From Montifringilla adamsi (lineage: Eukaryota; Chordata; Aves; Passeriformes; Passeridae), in NCBI GenBank assembly GCA_017590115.1, contig JAGGNK010006892.1, positions 11,752,429 to 11,816,428 on the forward strand: a DNA stretch of 64,000 nt. The letters are read 5' to 3'. Positions within the stretch are counted from its first letter, which is position 1; each line of letters starts with the position of its first letter. The notes below the pieces were generated by a model. It saw only the letters and a list, made by a program, of their open reading frames with translations. It searched no databases and was not told where the DNA came from. The translations under genes and the position numbers were made by a program. This document shows, piece after piece, positions 38,461 through 50,722 of the stretch.

Positions 38461-41400
38461 TTTAAAAAACCAACCAAACAACCAAAAAACAGAAAAGAAC
38501 ACAATTTTCTCCCCAAAACAGGCACTTAACATTTGTTTGGTGAGAGAATACTGCCCAAATCACCATATACTTTTCCCTGTGATTAGGCATCAGCCAACAC
38601 AGGGAAGAAGAGGGTAGAGTTAATGGCATACATCCATTTGGACCAGGCCTTAAAGAGCTAAAAGCTGTTGGCAGTTCTCCAGAATTATAAAGTACAGTTT
38701 TTTCCTTGTATTTTGGTGGTGCGCAAGCAAAGCAAAGTTTGAAAATTCCAGGTTTTTTTGGATTCATAATGAAAACCACAAGAGTGTAGAATCTTATCAT
38801 GAGTCATCTGATGTTATGGTTTCAAATCCACATCAGAAGATACTGATTCCATGGCTTTCAGTTGTTTACATACTGAAATGACCTGACACTATGCTGTCTG
38901 TTCTGTTCTGTTTTTTCTTTGAACTCTGGAGTTTGAAGTTTAAAATATGTATGGTGATGCTTAGTCTGAAGATACAGCCTAGGCATACTTCCCTATACTA
39001 AGCAGATGTTTGTTCAATAACTGATAAGAAAAAGCATGTGATGTTTCAGTTAGACATTATATAGTAAATAATATTATTTAGCACTTTTTATCTTCCACTG
39101 TTCATCTCCAAGTACACATAAACAACCAAAATAGATGAAGCAAAATATCATACTTCTTGTAATTAGGCCGTATTACCTGCATACTGCAAACTGGGAAACT
39201 GAGTCAAAATAGAACAATGGAAGCATCTGGAAGACCTCTGTGTTATTCTGATGAACTTCAAAGTACCTAACTTAATAGCATTAATAAACACTCTAAGTGA
39301 ATACCAGTACTTGTGCTATAAATGTCTCTGGCACCTCCAGGACACTAAAAAATTGATTAGTGCTACACTGGACTGCTGAGTCATCAATGACCGTCCTTCA
39401 ACTAGGACAAGAGGATGTCTTGTAAGCAAGTTATTTATATTCTTAATATCTTCAGCGGAAAGTACAGTCTGGTTAGGTTTGGTAGTCATTAAATAGCAAT
39501 TTTTGTATGAGCTGCCCTCCTCCATAGATTTCTTATCAGATCAACTTCAGTCTTAAGTAAGAGCAATTACAAGTAGGCCAACTTCTTTTAGTCTGAAAGA
39601 AGAAAGGCAATACTGAATCATGCACACTGCAAAGGCTTGTTCTGGCCAGAAGCAAGACCAAGCCTCCATATTAAACTCTGTGTATGCAGTACCACTAGGC
39701 TATCCTGCTTGGAATTGGAACTCAAAGGGTTGCTTTTTTTTTAATAAAATGTGCAGGTGGTCTTGAACTTACCAAGATATTTTTTTGAAGCTGAATAGGC
39801 CTTTTTTCCTCTTCTCTTTTAATTTCAAAACCTAATAATCATGATCATCAACCCAGAACATAACATTAAACTACTTTTTATCTTTGCTATGTGTTTTGAG
39901 AGAGACTGTTGTAACACATTTACCCCAATGTACTGCATGCTCTCAGATCCCATTCTGTATTGTCATGTCTGCAAATATTTACAAAGCAAAAAATACTGTC
40001 TGACTCAGCAACACAACTCACATGTCTTTCATGCTGTTCCATATAATTGCCTCAGACCAAAACAACACAAAAACACCACTGCGAATTACAAAAGACAGAA
40101 ATACTATTAGTGGCCTACAGCCAACTGTGGTCTAAGCATTTGCTTGTGAGTCTGTCACATGCATGCAACATTTGGAATACTGCTCAAAACCTTTGGCTGT
40201 AGAAATACAGACCCTCAGTCAAGGAACTCAAGCAACAGTTTCATTTGTGTAAAATCAGGGAGATCAGCAGCTGATCTGCTTTAAATGTTGAAACCCCACA
40301 CCAGAAAACACCATCCTTTGCAGAGAAAAAGCAACAGGATTCCCAAGCACAGGGAGAGAGCAAGGCTGCAGCATGCTAGGGGTCTGCATGTACTCTCCAT
40401 CGAAGCCTGTGACCTCTTCAGTACATTCGTAACATCCACTCAAGAATTGCAGAAGTGTCTGACTTTAGCATGGGCACATTCACTGTAGGCTGCAAGGCTC
40501 ACCAGCACATGTCCCAGCAAAGATGAAAGGCAGGATGTAATTACACATAGATCTGCCACCTTCCAACAGCCCCAGTGTTAGTCCACCTGGTACCCACAAA
40601 GACCAACCACTACAAGCTGCCTCAGGTAATTTTAAAGGCGCAAAGCTTAATCAAATTGTTAAATTATCACAACTAGGAAGACAGCAATTAAGTAGTAATC
40701 TCAGAGGCTTGTTCTCTTCATCAGTCCTAGAATCAATTTCACCACAGGAAGTCTTCTGAGGAGTAAAACACCCATCATACTTCCATTAATATAAAAATTT
40801 TATTTGTATTAGGGGTTAATGATTTCTTCATTGTCTATACAGAGATGATCAGAGTAGTACACATTTTGATGTTCTAGGTATGTAAGTTTTCAATGAAAAA
40901 GCTTGTTTGAAGTTTGAGCTGGATGGAAGCTTGCTTAGCCTTATTCAGAGATGGTCTCAGTTCTTCTATGAAGATGGCAGGCTAACAATGAAGCTTGACA
41001 GAACACAGAATAATTTTAAAGAATGAAACAGAAATAACAAATATGTACTTTTATTGCAAACACAAACTTTTTATTTCTTTAATGAGATTAAATTTGACTT
41101 CTGTCAGAAAAAACTGCAATTCTGTCCTGCTTCCTCACTCAACATTTCCATTATAAGAAAAAATCTTCCACCTTCTCCAAGTCCTCTTTCAGTGACTAGA
41201 AAGGCATAAAAAATATTATTAAGTTCAATATGGCTCCAAACTTTAAACAAAAACATCTTCCTAAATCAACTGTATACCCATTACATGCATTGTATACATG
41301 CTGGAAAATAAACACTGGCAAATACAGTCTTGGAAATGGCTCAAGGGCCTGGGTTTTTGAAAAGGGTTTATAAAATATATAACTGCTGTCAACTGGAAGA

Positions 41401-41589
41401 TGTTAACTTGAAGACTGATGTTAACACTGTTCATTTGCAAGGAGAACATCCTGCATTTCGTCGTCTAAGAAGGTACACGGCACCGTGCAAAAGCAAGCTC
41501 TCCCACGTGAGGCTGGAACATTCCAGGCGGCTCCCTGGCCAAAGGCCCATCACTCTTCCCAAACTGAAAGTCGTGGATTCTAGAGGTGA
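38461..41589. other. Intronic DNA leading into the CpG island
   Basis: AT-rich unique sequence without recognised exons or repeats. GC content rises sharply near 41450-41600. Confidence 0.6.
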
Positions 41590-42612
41590 ATTTCAGCAGC
41601 GCTGTTTCCATGCAGTCTCCCCGTTCACTGCCCGTGGGGCCACGGCACACGACCACGTTCACTGGAGGCACCTGCGTCCCGCACTGCTGCTCTGCAGACC
41701 CTGGGCAGCACCTCGGCTGTCCAGGACATCCTCTGCCGGCAGCGCCCGGAGGGAACAGCACCGGAGCTCAGGCGGAGAACACCCTGCCTCAAGGGCGGGC
41801 GGTGTCCGAGAGCCTGCTGCCGCCCTGAGGGGTGCGCAGCATCCCCGGCCATCACAAGGGACGAGGCCAGTCCTGGTGGGGCAGTGCCCAGCCGATCCAG
41901 GGGAACACCAAGCCCTGGGCTCAGATCCTCCTCTCGAGGAAGTCCCCTAACCCGCCGAGCAGCACGCCGACAGCCCTTCGACAGGACTCGAAGGCGGCGA
42001 GGCTGTGGCAGGGCCGGGAGACGATCCCGCTCCCGGCCAAGGAGCTCTGGGGCGACGGCAGCGCCCCCGACACACCGCCCATGAGAGCCTGCTCCGCGGC
42101 CGCCGTGCGGCCGGAGACGCCACGAAGCCGGCCGCTCGCCCCGCTCTGCCCCGCCGCCGGCACATCACAGGCACACGGGGGACACGGGCCCGGGGGTGCC
42201 CAGGGACGCCCGGCGGGGCCCGCCTGGGCAGCCGGGACCGAGCACTCCGCCTTGTCAGGGGCGAGGTGCTCCCCGAAGCCCAGACGGGACGCTGGGGGTA
42301 GCTCCCCGAAGTTGCCCCGAGAAGTTTGGGACGGCCCGGAGGTGCAGCCGCCGGGCAGAGTCGCCCCCTCAGCCCACACCTCCCTCCTGCCACCTGGCCA
42401 CACGCTCCCGGACCGGCCGCCGGGACGGGACCCCGGAGACCGACCCCACGACCTGGCTGAGCCCCCCGGGACGGGACCCCACCCGGACCGACCCCAGTCG
42501 CCCTCTGGGTACGCAGCCCTCGCTCCCGGGACTGGAGAGCGGTAGCCCCGAGGCGCGCTTAAGGGCTACCCCCCGCACAAGCAGCCCTTAGGAATAAATA
42601 AAGCAGCAGGAT

Positions 42613-42618
42613 ACCTAC
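42613..42618 (-). other. PDGFD: Splice donor of PDGFD exon 1
   Basis: Read on the minus strand the junction is CGAGATG|GTAGGT. The donor agrees well with the vertebrate consensus, and the cut leaves one base of the next codon, as expected for the PDGFD exon 1/2 boundary. The open frame continues past this point for only 17 more codons, so splicing here is strongly favoured over read-through. Confidence 0.85.
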
Positions 42619-42748
42619 CATCTCGCCTGATGTTGGAAGCCCGCAGGGCTTTTATAGATCCGCTCTGGGCAGGGGCGGTGGTGCCCTGACGGCTGCAGAA
42701 GTTCGCACAGACGACGGCGTAGAGCAGAAGGAGGATGAGCAGTTGCAT
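42619..42748 (-). CDS. PDGFD: PDGFD first coding exon (signal peptide and N-terminus)
   Basis: The exon encodes 43 residues plus one base (phase 1). It starts at the ATG on 42748-42746 and ends at a G on 42619, directly before a GTAGGT donor. Residues 1 to about 18 form a leucine-rich signal peptide (MQLLILLLLY..., then CANFC), followed by SIKALR and an ASNIRRD end. These match the known PDGF-D N-terminus (CANFC, SIKALR, then an RRD tail at the exon 1 boundary). PDGF-D is a secreted growth factor with a CUB domain and a C-terminal PDGF/VEGF domain; after proteolytic removal of CUB it binds PDGFR-beta. Only the secretion signal and short pre-CUB linker lie here; CUB and growth-factor exons must be to the left, outside the window. 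The start has a weak Kozak context (C at -3, C at +4). The N-terminus has more leucines than the human form. Identity was judged by eye, without alignment software. Confidence 0.92.
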
Positions 42749-42978
42749 TGGGACCAGCTGAGAGCGGGACCGTGTCTCTGCGAAGAAACGGGCTCTCCTC
42801 TCCCGACGAGGGTGCTTCCCTCGCTCGTGTTCTCTTCCCCCTTACCGGACTTTTTGATTGTTGCGGGTTGCTTGTGTGTTTGGGGGAGTTGTAGGCGGGG
42901 GGGGCAAAAAAGGCACAATCCCCGCAAAAAAAAGTGCAAAACCCCAGAGCACGCGAAGCAGCGGTCACCGCCGCCGCG

Positions 42979-43011
42979 CTACTCTCCGAGCTGCCTCAAA
43001 ACTTCCTGCAT
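42979..43011 (-). other. Candidate upstream ORF in the PDGFD 5' leader
   Basis: A ten-codon ORF (MQEVLRQLGE, then TAG) begins at the ATG on 43011-43009 and ends at 42979, 230 bases before the PDGFD start codon. No other ATG occurs on the minus strand between it and the main start. If transcription starts upstream of 43011, this uORF would be the first start codon met by scanning ribosomes and could dampen PDGFD translation. Whether it is in the mRNA is unknown. Confidence 0.35.
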
Positions 43012-43862
43012 GCTGAACTCTCGGCTGCCCTTCTGGGCCGGCCGAACTCGGCAGAGGTGCGGAGCGCCCGGGCCGGGACCGCCGCCCACTCCCCTCGTCC
43101 AGCACGGCCGTGCCCCAGCAGCAGGCGGGGGCTGCCGCAGCCGCGCTCCCCCGCGGCCGCCGCCGGGCTGCACCGCGCCTCGCACCGCGCCCGCCCGCCG
43201 CGGGAGCCCAGGGAGCCGCCGCCGGGGTCTGCAGCGCCGGGAGCGCCCCGCTCTCCGCGCCAGGGGAGGAAAGGGGGCGGGAGCGGTGCCCAGGCCCTCC
43301 CTGAGCTACCGGCCGCGCCGTCTCCACTCCGGACAAAAAGTGGCAGGAGGGATGGTGCGAGGAGGGGGCTGTCCCCGGCGCGGTGCGGAGTGGACGCCGG
43401 TCTCCCGGCGACTGGATAGGACGGGAGTCGTGTGCTAAGAGCTCTCCGCCTGCACGGGGGCCACGCACCCGGCGGTCCCGTCACCCTCGGGCTCGCGTTG
43501 GCCACGTAAAAGTCATCGCTGGGCCGAATGCCTCAAATCTCCGAGCTGTGCCAGGGCGGGTGAGAAGACTTAGTGGGACAACTGGTGAATAATCCGCAGT
43601 TGTCCCTAGGAGAAATATATGGGCTTCTCTTGTCATGCCAAGCACTGTCCAAAGCTTTTCATAAAAAGTTAGTTCTTATTAATTTAGACCCTCATTAAAT
43701 TGGTCAGGTTTTAAAAGATTGTATTACTACCTGGAAGAGTTTAGGTCTAAACCAAAGGTATGTGAGGGTTGTAATCAAATTGCTAGTTTAATATTCTTTT
43801 TCTTTCCATTAGTTGCAATGAAAATAATCAAAAGGAAGATTCACAAAAAAAACCAACCAACC

Positions 43863-43890
43863 AAAAAAAAAAAAAAAAAAAAAAAAAAAA
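43863..43890. repeat. Poly-A tract preceded by (AACC)n
   Basis: Twenty-eight consecutive A bases follow a short AACCAACCAACC run just upstream of the CpG island. No retrogene was seen immediately 5' of it, so this is treated as a simple repeat. Confidence 0.9.
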
Positions 43891-45051
43891 GAAGCTCAGG
43901 TTTTAACAGTTCTCTAATAAATTTTTCCCTACTCAGTTTATTTCTTACAACATTTTATGCAGTCTTAGGCAGTCTAACAAACTGTTACATGCTGCCAGAT
44001 CTTTAACAACATGAAACATACGTCATTAGCAGAAGAATGTCAATATGGTGCTGTATCAGGAGTCTTGGACGAGTCCTGCTACACTGTGAGTTCTGCCTCT
44101 GGCTGTGTGAAGCATTTTCTCCAAGAGCATGCTAGGATGACAATGGGACTGAAACATCTTGTATGTCTTAGGAAACCAGTAGGGTGCAATTCTGTTATGC
44201 ATAATTCATGCTCCTTTATCCCTTTCATGTTCCCCAAAACTGACAGCGAACCTAATCCTGCTCCCATGTGGTAGATAATGGAAGGGCTCCAACAGTGCTT
44301 CATTTGTGAGCAGATGTGACTATATTTTAGGTGCCCATTTCAGGGGGGGAGCTGGGTAAGAGAGGGAAGGTGGCCAATTCAATCATCCTAATAGAAACAG
44401 AATGTCAAATAGAGGACGCAGAATTAATGAGTATGGGGGATCTTGGGAGATGTTCTCTCTTCAGCCAGTCAATGTGTCTGCCTCTCTCCAGTTACCTTGC
44501 AAGGAACTACCAGAAAATGCCAATAGAATCCCTGCTCCCCAGCTCTCTTCTGACCTTTAGCACAACTCGTGGTGAAGTCTTGCCTTTCTTAGTGCCTTCA
44601 GGACCTCCTTCTCTTTTAGATTCAGGGTGCTGGAACCTGTAATTGGTTCTCTTTGGGGAAGTGGCCATTTTAAACTGAAAGAAGGACAGATTACCTTCCA
44701 GCAAAAAGTCAGACAAAAAATGTTTTGAAAGTATCTGAGCAATTGCACAATTCAGTCAAGAAATGGCAGTATTTCCCAGGCTGTTTCTCTTTCTGTATTG
44801 AAATTCATCCATATACATTTGCTTATATAAAATTCATACGTCTTCCCAAGACCTGCGTATAGAAACAGAGTCTCTCTGGCCCCATGCCACCCTAGCTACA
44901 AAGGTCCAACGTTAACAGAAGAGTAAAAGAGCCTTTTGTCTTTAACACTCCACAGCTGTTTGGCTGACATGCTCCCTGGCTTGATAGGGACTATAAGTTT
45001 AAACTTCCTCGAGCTGACCAGGGCACAGAAATGAGGCTTCCTCAGCACTTC

Positions 45052-45079
45052 TTTTTCTTTTTTTTTTTTTTTTTTTTTT
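45052..45079. repeat. Poly-T tract
   Basis: A nearly pure T run of about 28 bases (one C interruption) in intergenic DNA. Read on the minus strand it is a poly-A tract, but no processed transcript is recognisable on its left. Confidence 0.88.
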
Positions 45080-46249
45080 AAGAGTACATACTGTTTTGGT
45101 ACATAAGATGAAATTCCTGTTTATGTAGCAGAGATACCTGGTTGCTTAGAGAATTCTCAAGCAAAACAGCATGAGGCCTCATCAACTAGACGATGATGGA
45201 TATAGGCAAGTGGATTCCACCACCTGTGGCTTTGATACATACTAAGAGGAACCCTGTATCACTCATATCATATGCTCACGGTACATTTCTGTTTCTCCCT
45301 GTACAAAGCATGGGATAGTGCCACTCTTTGTTCTTAAAGCAAAAAATATTTCTGTAGCAGACAAGTCTCTTTCTCAGGTCAGAAAACAGGGAGTAACATT
45401 GTGGGGTCAAAAACAGAGGCCTAGATCTATGAATTATCAAATATTTATTTTAGCCCTAGTATCAAAAAATCCCCAGATTTTCCAATTTGATGTACAGGTG
45501 GACAGAAAGATTTTGGGACAGAGAAGCAAAACTAACATGCATTGGTAGAGTATTAGAGGAAAAGCCTGCATTCTAATGACTGTTGCTACAGCTTAGTTCA
45601 CTTTTAAAACCACTAGACCCACTAAAAGCCAGAAAAGTATCTCTATAATAAGGTGTCATAGAACCCCCATCAAAGAGAGAGAAGTTTGGATTATACTCAG
45701 ACAGTTTTATAAGCATATCACTGGGTATTTACTTTCTGACAAAAAATTCTAGTACATTGGCTAATCTGCATTCTAAGTGCTTGGAATAATTTAAAGTATC
45801 AGGTGGCTTCTACAGGAAGACCTATACCAAGTCACAAAAGGTTGCTGCATGAAAGGACACACTGATGTATAAGTGTGATAACCTAGGTAATTATAGATTT
45901 GTCAGCTCAACTGGGACCCTAATAAAAAAGTCTTCACATAAAAGTCAATTAATAGAAATTAAAAAGAAAATAACATAATTGTTTTCTATCAACCTGGAAA
46001 ATCTTACCATGCCAACTTGGAAATCTGGCTGACAAGCAGAATAGCATCCCATTATAGCTTTCATAACATACCAATTGGTACTGCATGATTTGAATCATTT
46101 GAATTGAAAGCCATGCATACTAAAGGTTTTCAAAACTTCTTAAATGACAGGCTTAAAAATGTTTATTAGAAAGGGAAACATTATTACATGGAATCTCTTT
46201 GAGAGAGTGCTACTTAGGCTAATTTTTTACTTTTGCATTGGTTTACATT

Positions 46250-46556
46250 TGTAGGCACACAGTTTGTGATAATTGGGAGTGGGGCTGCGGCCGAGCCTCA
46301 TCCCCAATGGGCTGCAGCTGTGCAGGGCAGGTGAGCAGCATTGACGGTAATGAGATACAGAGTGCTGAGGTGCACTGAGCAATCACAAAGGGAACAGAGG
46401 GCGTACAGGTGCAATGCATGAACAATTAAGGGTGTAAAAGGGGCTGAAGAGCAGCCCTGGAAGCCTTCAGGTGTGGCATGGTGTTGCTCTGTATAGGTTG
46501 ATGCTTTCTGAAATTGTAATGTTCTGTGTATTGTGGCTGTCTCATATGCTGCAACA
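46250..46556 (+). mobile_element. Short solo LTR with 6-bp target duplication
   Basis: A 307-bp, relatively GC-rich block begins TGTAGGCACACAG and ends ATATGCTGCAACA (TG...CA ends). It is flanked by TACATT on both sides (46244-46249 and 46557-46562). Inside, a TATA-like TGTAAAAGGGGCTG at about 46433-46446 is followed by GAAGAGCAGCCCTGGAAGCC, resembling an LTR U3/R junction on the plus strand. A 6-bp duplication and an LTR of about 300 bp would fit an ERVK or alpharetrovirus-like element. I do not recognise the exact family. No internal genes are present. Confidence 0.65.
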
Positions 46557-46562
46557 TACATT

Positions 46563-49500
46563 TCTAACAATGACCTGTAAAATTGCAGCTATTATAGATG
46601 AGTATTGAAGATGACAAAAACTTTGGGGGAGTAACAATAGGATGATTTATAACATTGGTGATATATTGAGGCAGATGTGTAGTTACTGGATATAAGTGTA
46701 AAGCTGAGCCCTGGCCCAGCTTATGCATCAAAATAGACACTGGCAGCACTTCCCAGTGCCTGTGGCATTCACCTCAGCTTGTTTTAGTCCTCTGAAAGTG
46801 CCTGGTGTTAGTCACACAGGTTCTCATTGTTCATGGAGAGAATTGGGTTCCCATCAGAGGATCCTCTAGCCCAGAGGTTTTAGGCAGTCATGCTGGGGTG
46901 GTTTGGAAGGTCCAGTTTCTCTCCACTATGGAGAGAGTACAGAGGAAAAAAATGCATCCATAGATATAGGATAGAGTGTTTAATTCTAGAAAGCACTGAT
47001 GCAGGAAAAAAACTATGGGAGTGGATTATCAAGAAAGTCAATGGGCTGTAGCCATCTCTGTTATCATTTGTTGACTGGGCGATGCTCCAGAGTCATGCAG
47101 TTTGTCTATGGAGCACAAATGCACTGTTTGTCCAGCACATTTGATCTATGTTGATTAAGTAGCAAAATCCAAGATCTCTGTGAGTTTTCTCTGGGATCCT
47201 TGACTCCTTATTTAAAGAGGAGAATAACAGAGTAAGGGCATTGTGCCTTCTTACATTATTATTACACTGCTGCTTCAAGTTCCTATGAATAAAATCAGGA
47301 ATAAAGAAAGGATCATAATAAAGTGAGAAACACTGAGAGGAAAACCACAGGGTTAGCTGGAGGTTGAGAAACATGCCACTCAGGGAAAAGCTTAAAAAAT
47401 CACAAGCCGTTTAGCTTGTCAAGGAGAAAATCAGAGGGGTCACAGCTTCCTCCCGGAGGTAGGGTATTGATTCTAGAAGGCTATTTTGTCTAGTGGACAA
47501 TGACATATCAAGGTGAAGGCTGGAGATAGACAAATTAAGGTTAGAAGTAAAAGGCACATTTTTCTCTGTGGAAAGCTATGGAACTATCAAAGTTCTTCAC
47601 CACTGAAAATCTGAAAGGCAAGATTTGATGTTTTCCTAAAACCACTCAAGTGGTTTCAAGCTGTGCTTAGGAATTCTTGGGGTCTATTGATCACTTCTAG
47701 GAAGTCTGTAAAGGCAACAGAAGAAAGCATGTTCATATGCTCTATACTACAAGCCACAGATAAATTTTTAAGTGATTTTGCAGTTTCTTAGAAAACAACA
47801 ACTAAAAAAATAAAACTCCAAGGATTAATTCCAGGCACTGTGATTTTTGTTATATAGGAGGGCAGTCAAGAGAGGGCAATGACCTCATCCCCTAGTTTAT
47901 AATCTGTGACAAAGATGTAAGAATGAGCAGAGGTACATAAAACAGGATGGAGAAACATCTCAAAATTGCTGAAATATGTCTTAAGTAAACAACTATAACC
48001 ATGATGGAAGACCAAAAGAATGTAAGGAAAATGAGACCAAAGCCATTATATGTCTGGATCTGGAAAACACAGGAGGAGTCAAGTGTTACTAAGAAAATTG
48101 CCCCAGGCACCATGACTTCAAGAAAAAAGTGCATCACAGGGATGTATGGCCAGATTTACTGCCTGAGCCTACAGGCAGTGATTCAACAACACATGCAGAA
48201 AAACCCCAGTGAAACTGGTCACTTTAGGTGACCAGACCTATCAAACACAAGCTCAAGCACTGCTGCCTGGTATCACTACAAACATAGCATTGATTTGTGG
48301 AAATCACGTTAAAACACTGAACACTAGATCTGGGCCACAGACCTGCAAGTGGTGCTGCTGTTTGTCCTCCTCCAGCTACCAGCTGTGCAAGATCACTTGT
48401 CTGGCCCATTCTTGAGAACAGCTGCAGGCAGCTTTGATTTATCCAGTCTTCTGATTTTCGATTTTGTGCCTGCACTGCTACAAGATGCTGGGCCCTTCTC
48501 CCTTTTGTATACCTGCTTCTGGTCCCAACTCTTAAATTACTTTTGCTGGCTTTATGTAACTTTTGGATAGTTTTCCACTGCAAATGTTGAAATAAATATT
48601 GAACTAATATGCACATAGGAAGGGAAAAAAAAATTATCCCAAGCTGAACATGCTGATAATATTAAATTCTGAGAAAGTGCCATATCACTCAGACTGTTTC
48701 CCTCGTACCTAGTGACAATATCAATTGACATCTAGTGTGCATGCAATATTCAGAGTCATGCTTTCAAAAACTGAATATATTCCACAATGAAATAAGAAAT
48801 GTTGCCCTCCTGAGGTCAAGTAGGGTTTTTACCCCACATTTATATCAGTAGAAGCAGCATTTAGACATAAATTCAGGTTTAAAAATACTGGACTATGTTT
48901 TCTCATAAGTTTTTCATAATAAGAAAGTAATAGCTTCAAAAAGACTGCATTTCTTCTGTAGCCCTTCTTCCCAGGTTTGTAGATTTAAAGCTGAAGAGAC
49001 CTTTCTGACATGATATAGTTTGACTTCTTGCATTAATAAGCCAAACTGTTTTGCTGTCTGACCTCCTGCTTTGTTTGCTTAAAAGTGTGGTATCTTTTAG
49101 AAAAAGAAAAGATCAAACCTTGATTTTAAAACAGGAAATCAATTTTACAGTATCTTGAGACACAGAATCGCCCACCATCAGTGTTGGGTAGTTCAAGTGA
49201 TTAATGACTGGTTTAATTTGGTTGGTTCCTTTCCTCTGGATCTTGTGTTGTTGATGAACAGTAATGGTTTATCAGGATCCTGTGCTTGGTCTTAAATATT
49301 TGGATGTCAGTAAGCTGGAATGATTAATTTGGATTTAGTAAAAGAGCTGTCCTCAAACCCTTGTATCTTCTACCTAACCACTTGTGTTGTTTCTGGGATC
49401 AATTTCTTTGCTCCTGTCAAAATGATGTCAGATTTTGTCTTCAAATACATTTGAGTTAGAAAACTGACATCTAAAATTTTAGAGAAATTCTAGGAATATT

Positions 49501-50722
49501 TTACAACTGCTAGTATGAGATTTCTAGGATCTGAGGTTTCAGACTCAGAATTTTTCATGATAATTCATGTTTTGTGTGTGCAAGTTGCAGATACTACTTT
49601 ACAAATAAAGCAACAAGTTTTAGTAAGAACAGTAGTGGTGTAGGTTCTCTGTGTGTAATACTGCCCAGACATTCCTTCTGGATTGCTCTGTGTTGTCTTC
49701 TCTGCGGTAGGATGTATTTGCCTTCTCTTGACTTCAGCATGTTTTCTTCAGCATGTTTTCAACATGGGAACATTTTTCAAATTCTGTAAATTATCTTGTA
49801 AACAACTTAGGAGGTATCACCCAAGCATTGTTGTAAAGACTGAAATGCATCTTGATGCTGAAGCCTGAGAGTAGTAACTCATGTCTTGGCACAACAAAGA
49901 TAGCACGTGAACTTCTTGTCATCTGCAGTGTTGCAGTTTGTGCTCAATTCAGAGTACATGTAAGAGATGAAATACCTTCCTTTGGTGATTGAAGATTTCC
50001 CCTCAATTTCCCAAGGCTGGAGTTCTGAGCAGCCATCATACATATCGGTCCTATGCAAATTCCTCTACACAGCCACCTAGATAATTAGAAGTTTATTGAA
50101 ATATTTTAAGGATTTTATAAGGACTGAATCTTCTAGTTATGCAAAATTCTTTATTGTCTTCCTGAGTTACAGCTTGCCTTTAATCCTTTGTTAAGTTCAA
50201 CAGAACATCACTGACTCATATTGTTGACAGTGTTCCAAAACCTCCAAGCCATGATGCTGGGCTTTTTTTTTTATTATTTTTTCATTCCTTCGTAGGTAAT
50301 TTCATTCCTTTTTGAGGTCTGGACACATATGTGCAGTGTATGTGCAGTGGACATACTTCCCTAATTTGATCATCCAAGAACCTCAGCCCATTTTTTTTTT
50401 TCTGTTTTTCTTTCCCACTCAAGAATTTTCCAACACCACTTCATAAATAGGGAAGATTCTGGCTTGCAGTGAGAAATGTGCAATGCAGAATGGAGAACCA
50501 TTTTTCCATTGCTGACCCTCTTGGTACTGAATTTAGTTCTGTTTTTGGAAAAGCAAACTTCTCATATTTCTCTTGATTTGCCTGTATTTCATAGACATAG
50601 CAAAATGAAGCCTTTTCAGTAATTTCAAAATCAATAACTTGGCATCATTAAATGCAAAAATCCAGAATATAAAAATAAAAAATGCAAAACTCTGATGCTC
50701 AAAATTCAGAGCTTCTATTACA
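46563..50722. other. Intergenic DNA without recognised genes
   Basis: AT-rich, with the small 14-bp duplication at 49732. A frame of 130 codons at 48224-48616 on the minus strand has no recognisable motif. Confidence 0.55.
49732..49759. repeat. 14-bp exact tandem duplication
   Basis: CTTCAGCATGTTTT occurs twice in direct succession. It is a small replication-slippage duplication in intergenic DNA. Confidence 0.9.

Larger units (their letters stand above)
1..42618 (-). other. PDGFD: PDGFD intron 1 (partial, left end outside window)
   Basis: Everything left of the exon 1 donor is interpreted as intron 1, at least 42.6 kb long. I searched the minus-strand translations for the start of the CUB domain (exon 2) and saw nothing resembling it, so the acceptor lies beyond position 1. 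A very long first intron is also known for mammalian PDGFD. The contents are mostly AT-rich unique sequence plus the retroelements and repeats listed separately. Confidence 0.75.
41590..43560. promoter_or_regulatory. PDGFD: CpG island with PDGFD promoter and 5' UTR
   Basis: Base composition changes abruptly from AT-rich to very GC-rich with many CG dinucleotides, and returns to AT-rich after about 43560. The island surrounds exon 1 and extends about 1 kb into intron 1 and about 0.8 kb upstream. A GC box-like GGGGGCGGGAGCGG lies near 43273-43286 and G-runs occur near 42881-42905. No TATA box is evident, so a dispersed CpG-type promoter on the minus strand is likely, with the start somewhere in 42800-43400. 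The exact transcription start cannot be read from sequence. Long open frames on both strands here result from scarcity of AT-rich stop codons and are not called as genes. Confidence 0.85.
43561..46243. other. Upstream intergenic DNA
   Basis: Apart from the A and T tracts listed, no exon or repeat was recognised. Regulatory elements for PDGFD could be here but are not visible by eye. Confidence 0.55.

Noticed and set aside
41330..42545. Long plus-strand open frames (206 and 237 codons) in the CpG island
   Set aside because: They are rich in P, G, R and A because of GC-rich composition, overlap equally long frames on the other strand, and show no domain. They are compositional artefacts.
1..42612. 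PDGFD exon 2 or the intronic DDI1 gene known from mammals
   Set aside because: No CUB-domain start and no aspartic-protease-like frame could be seen in this part of the intron.
42743..43505. Overlapping open frames of 160-231 codons on both strands upstream of PDGFD exon 1
   Set aside because: Same GC-composition effect; the region is promoter and 5' UTR.
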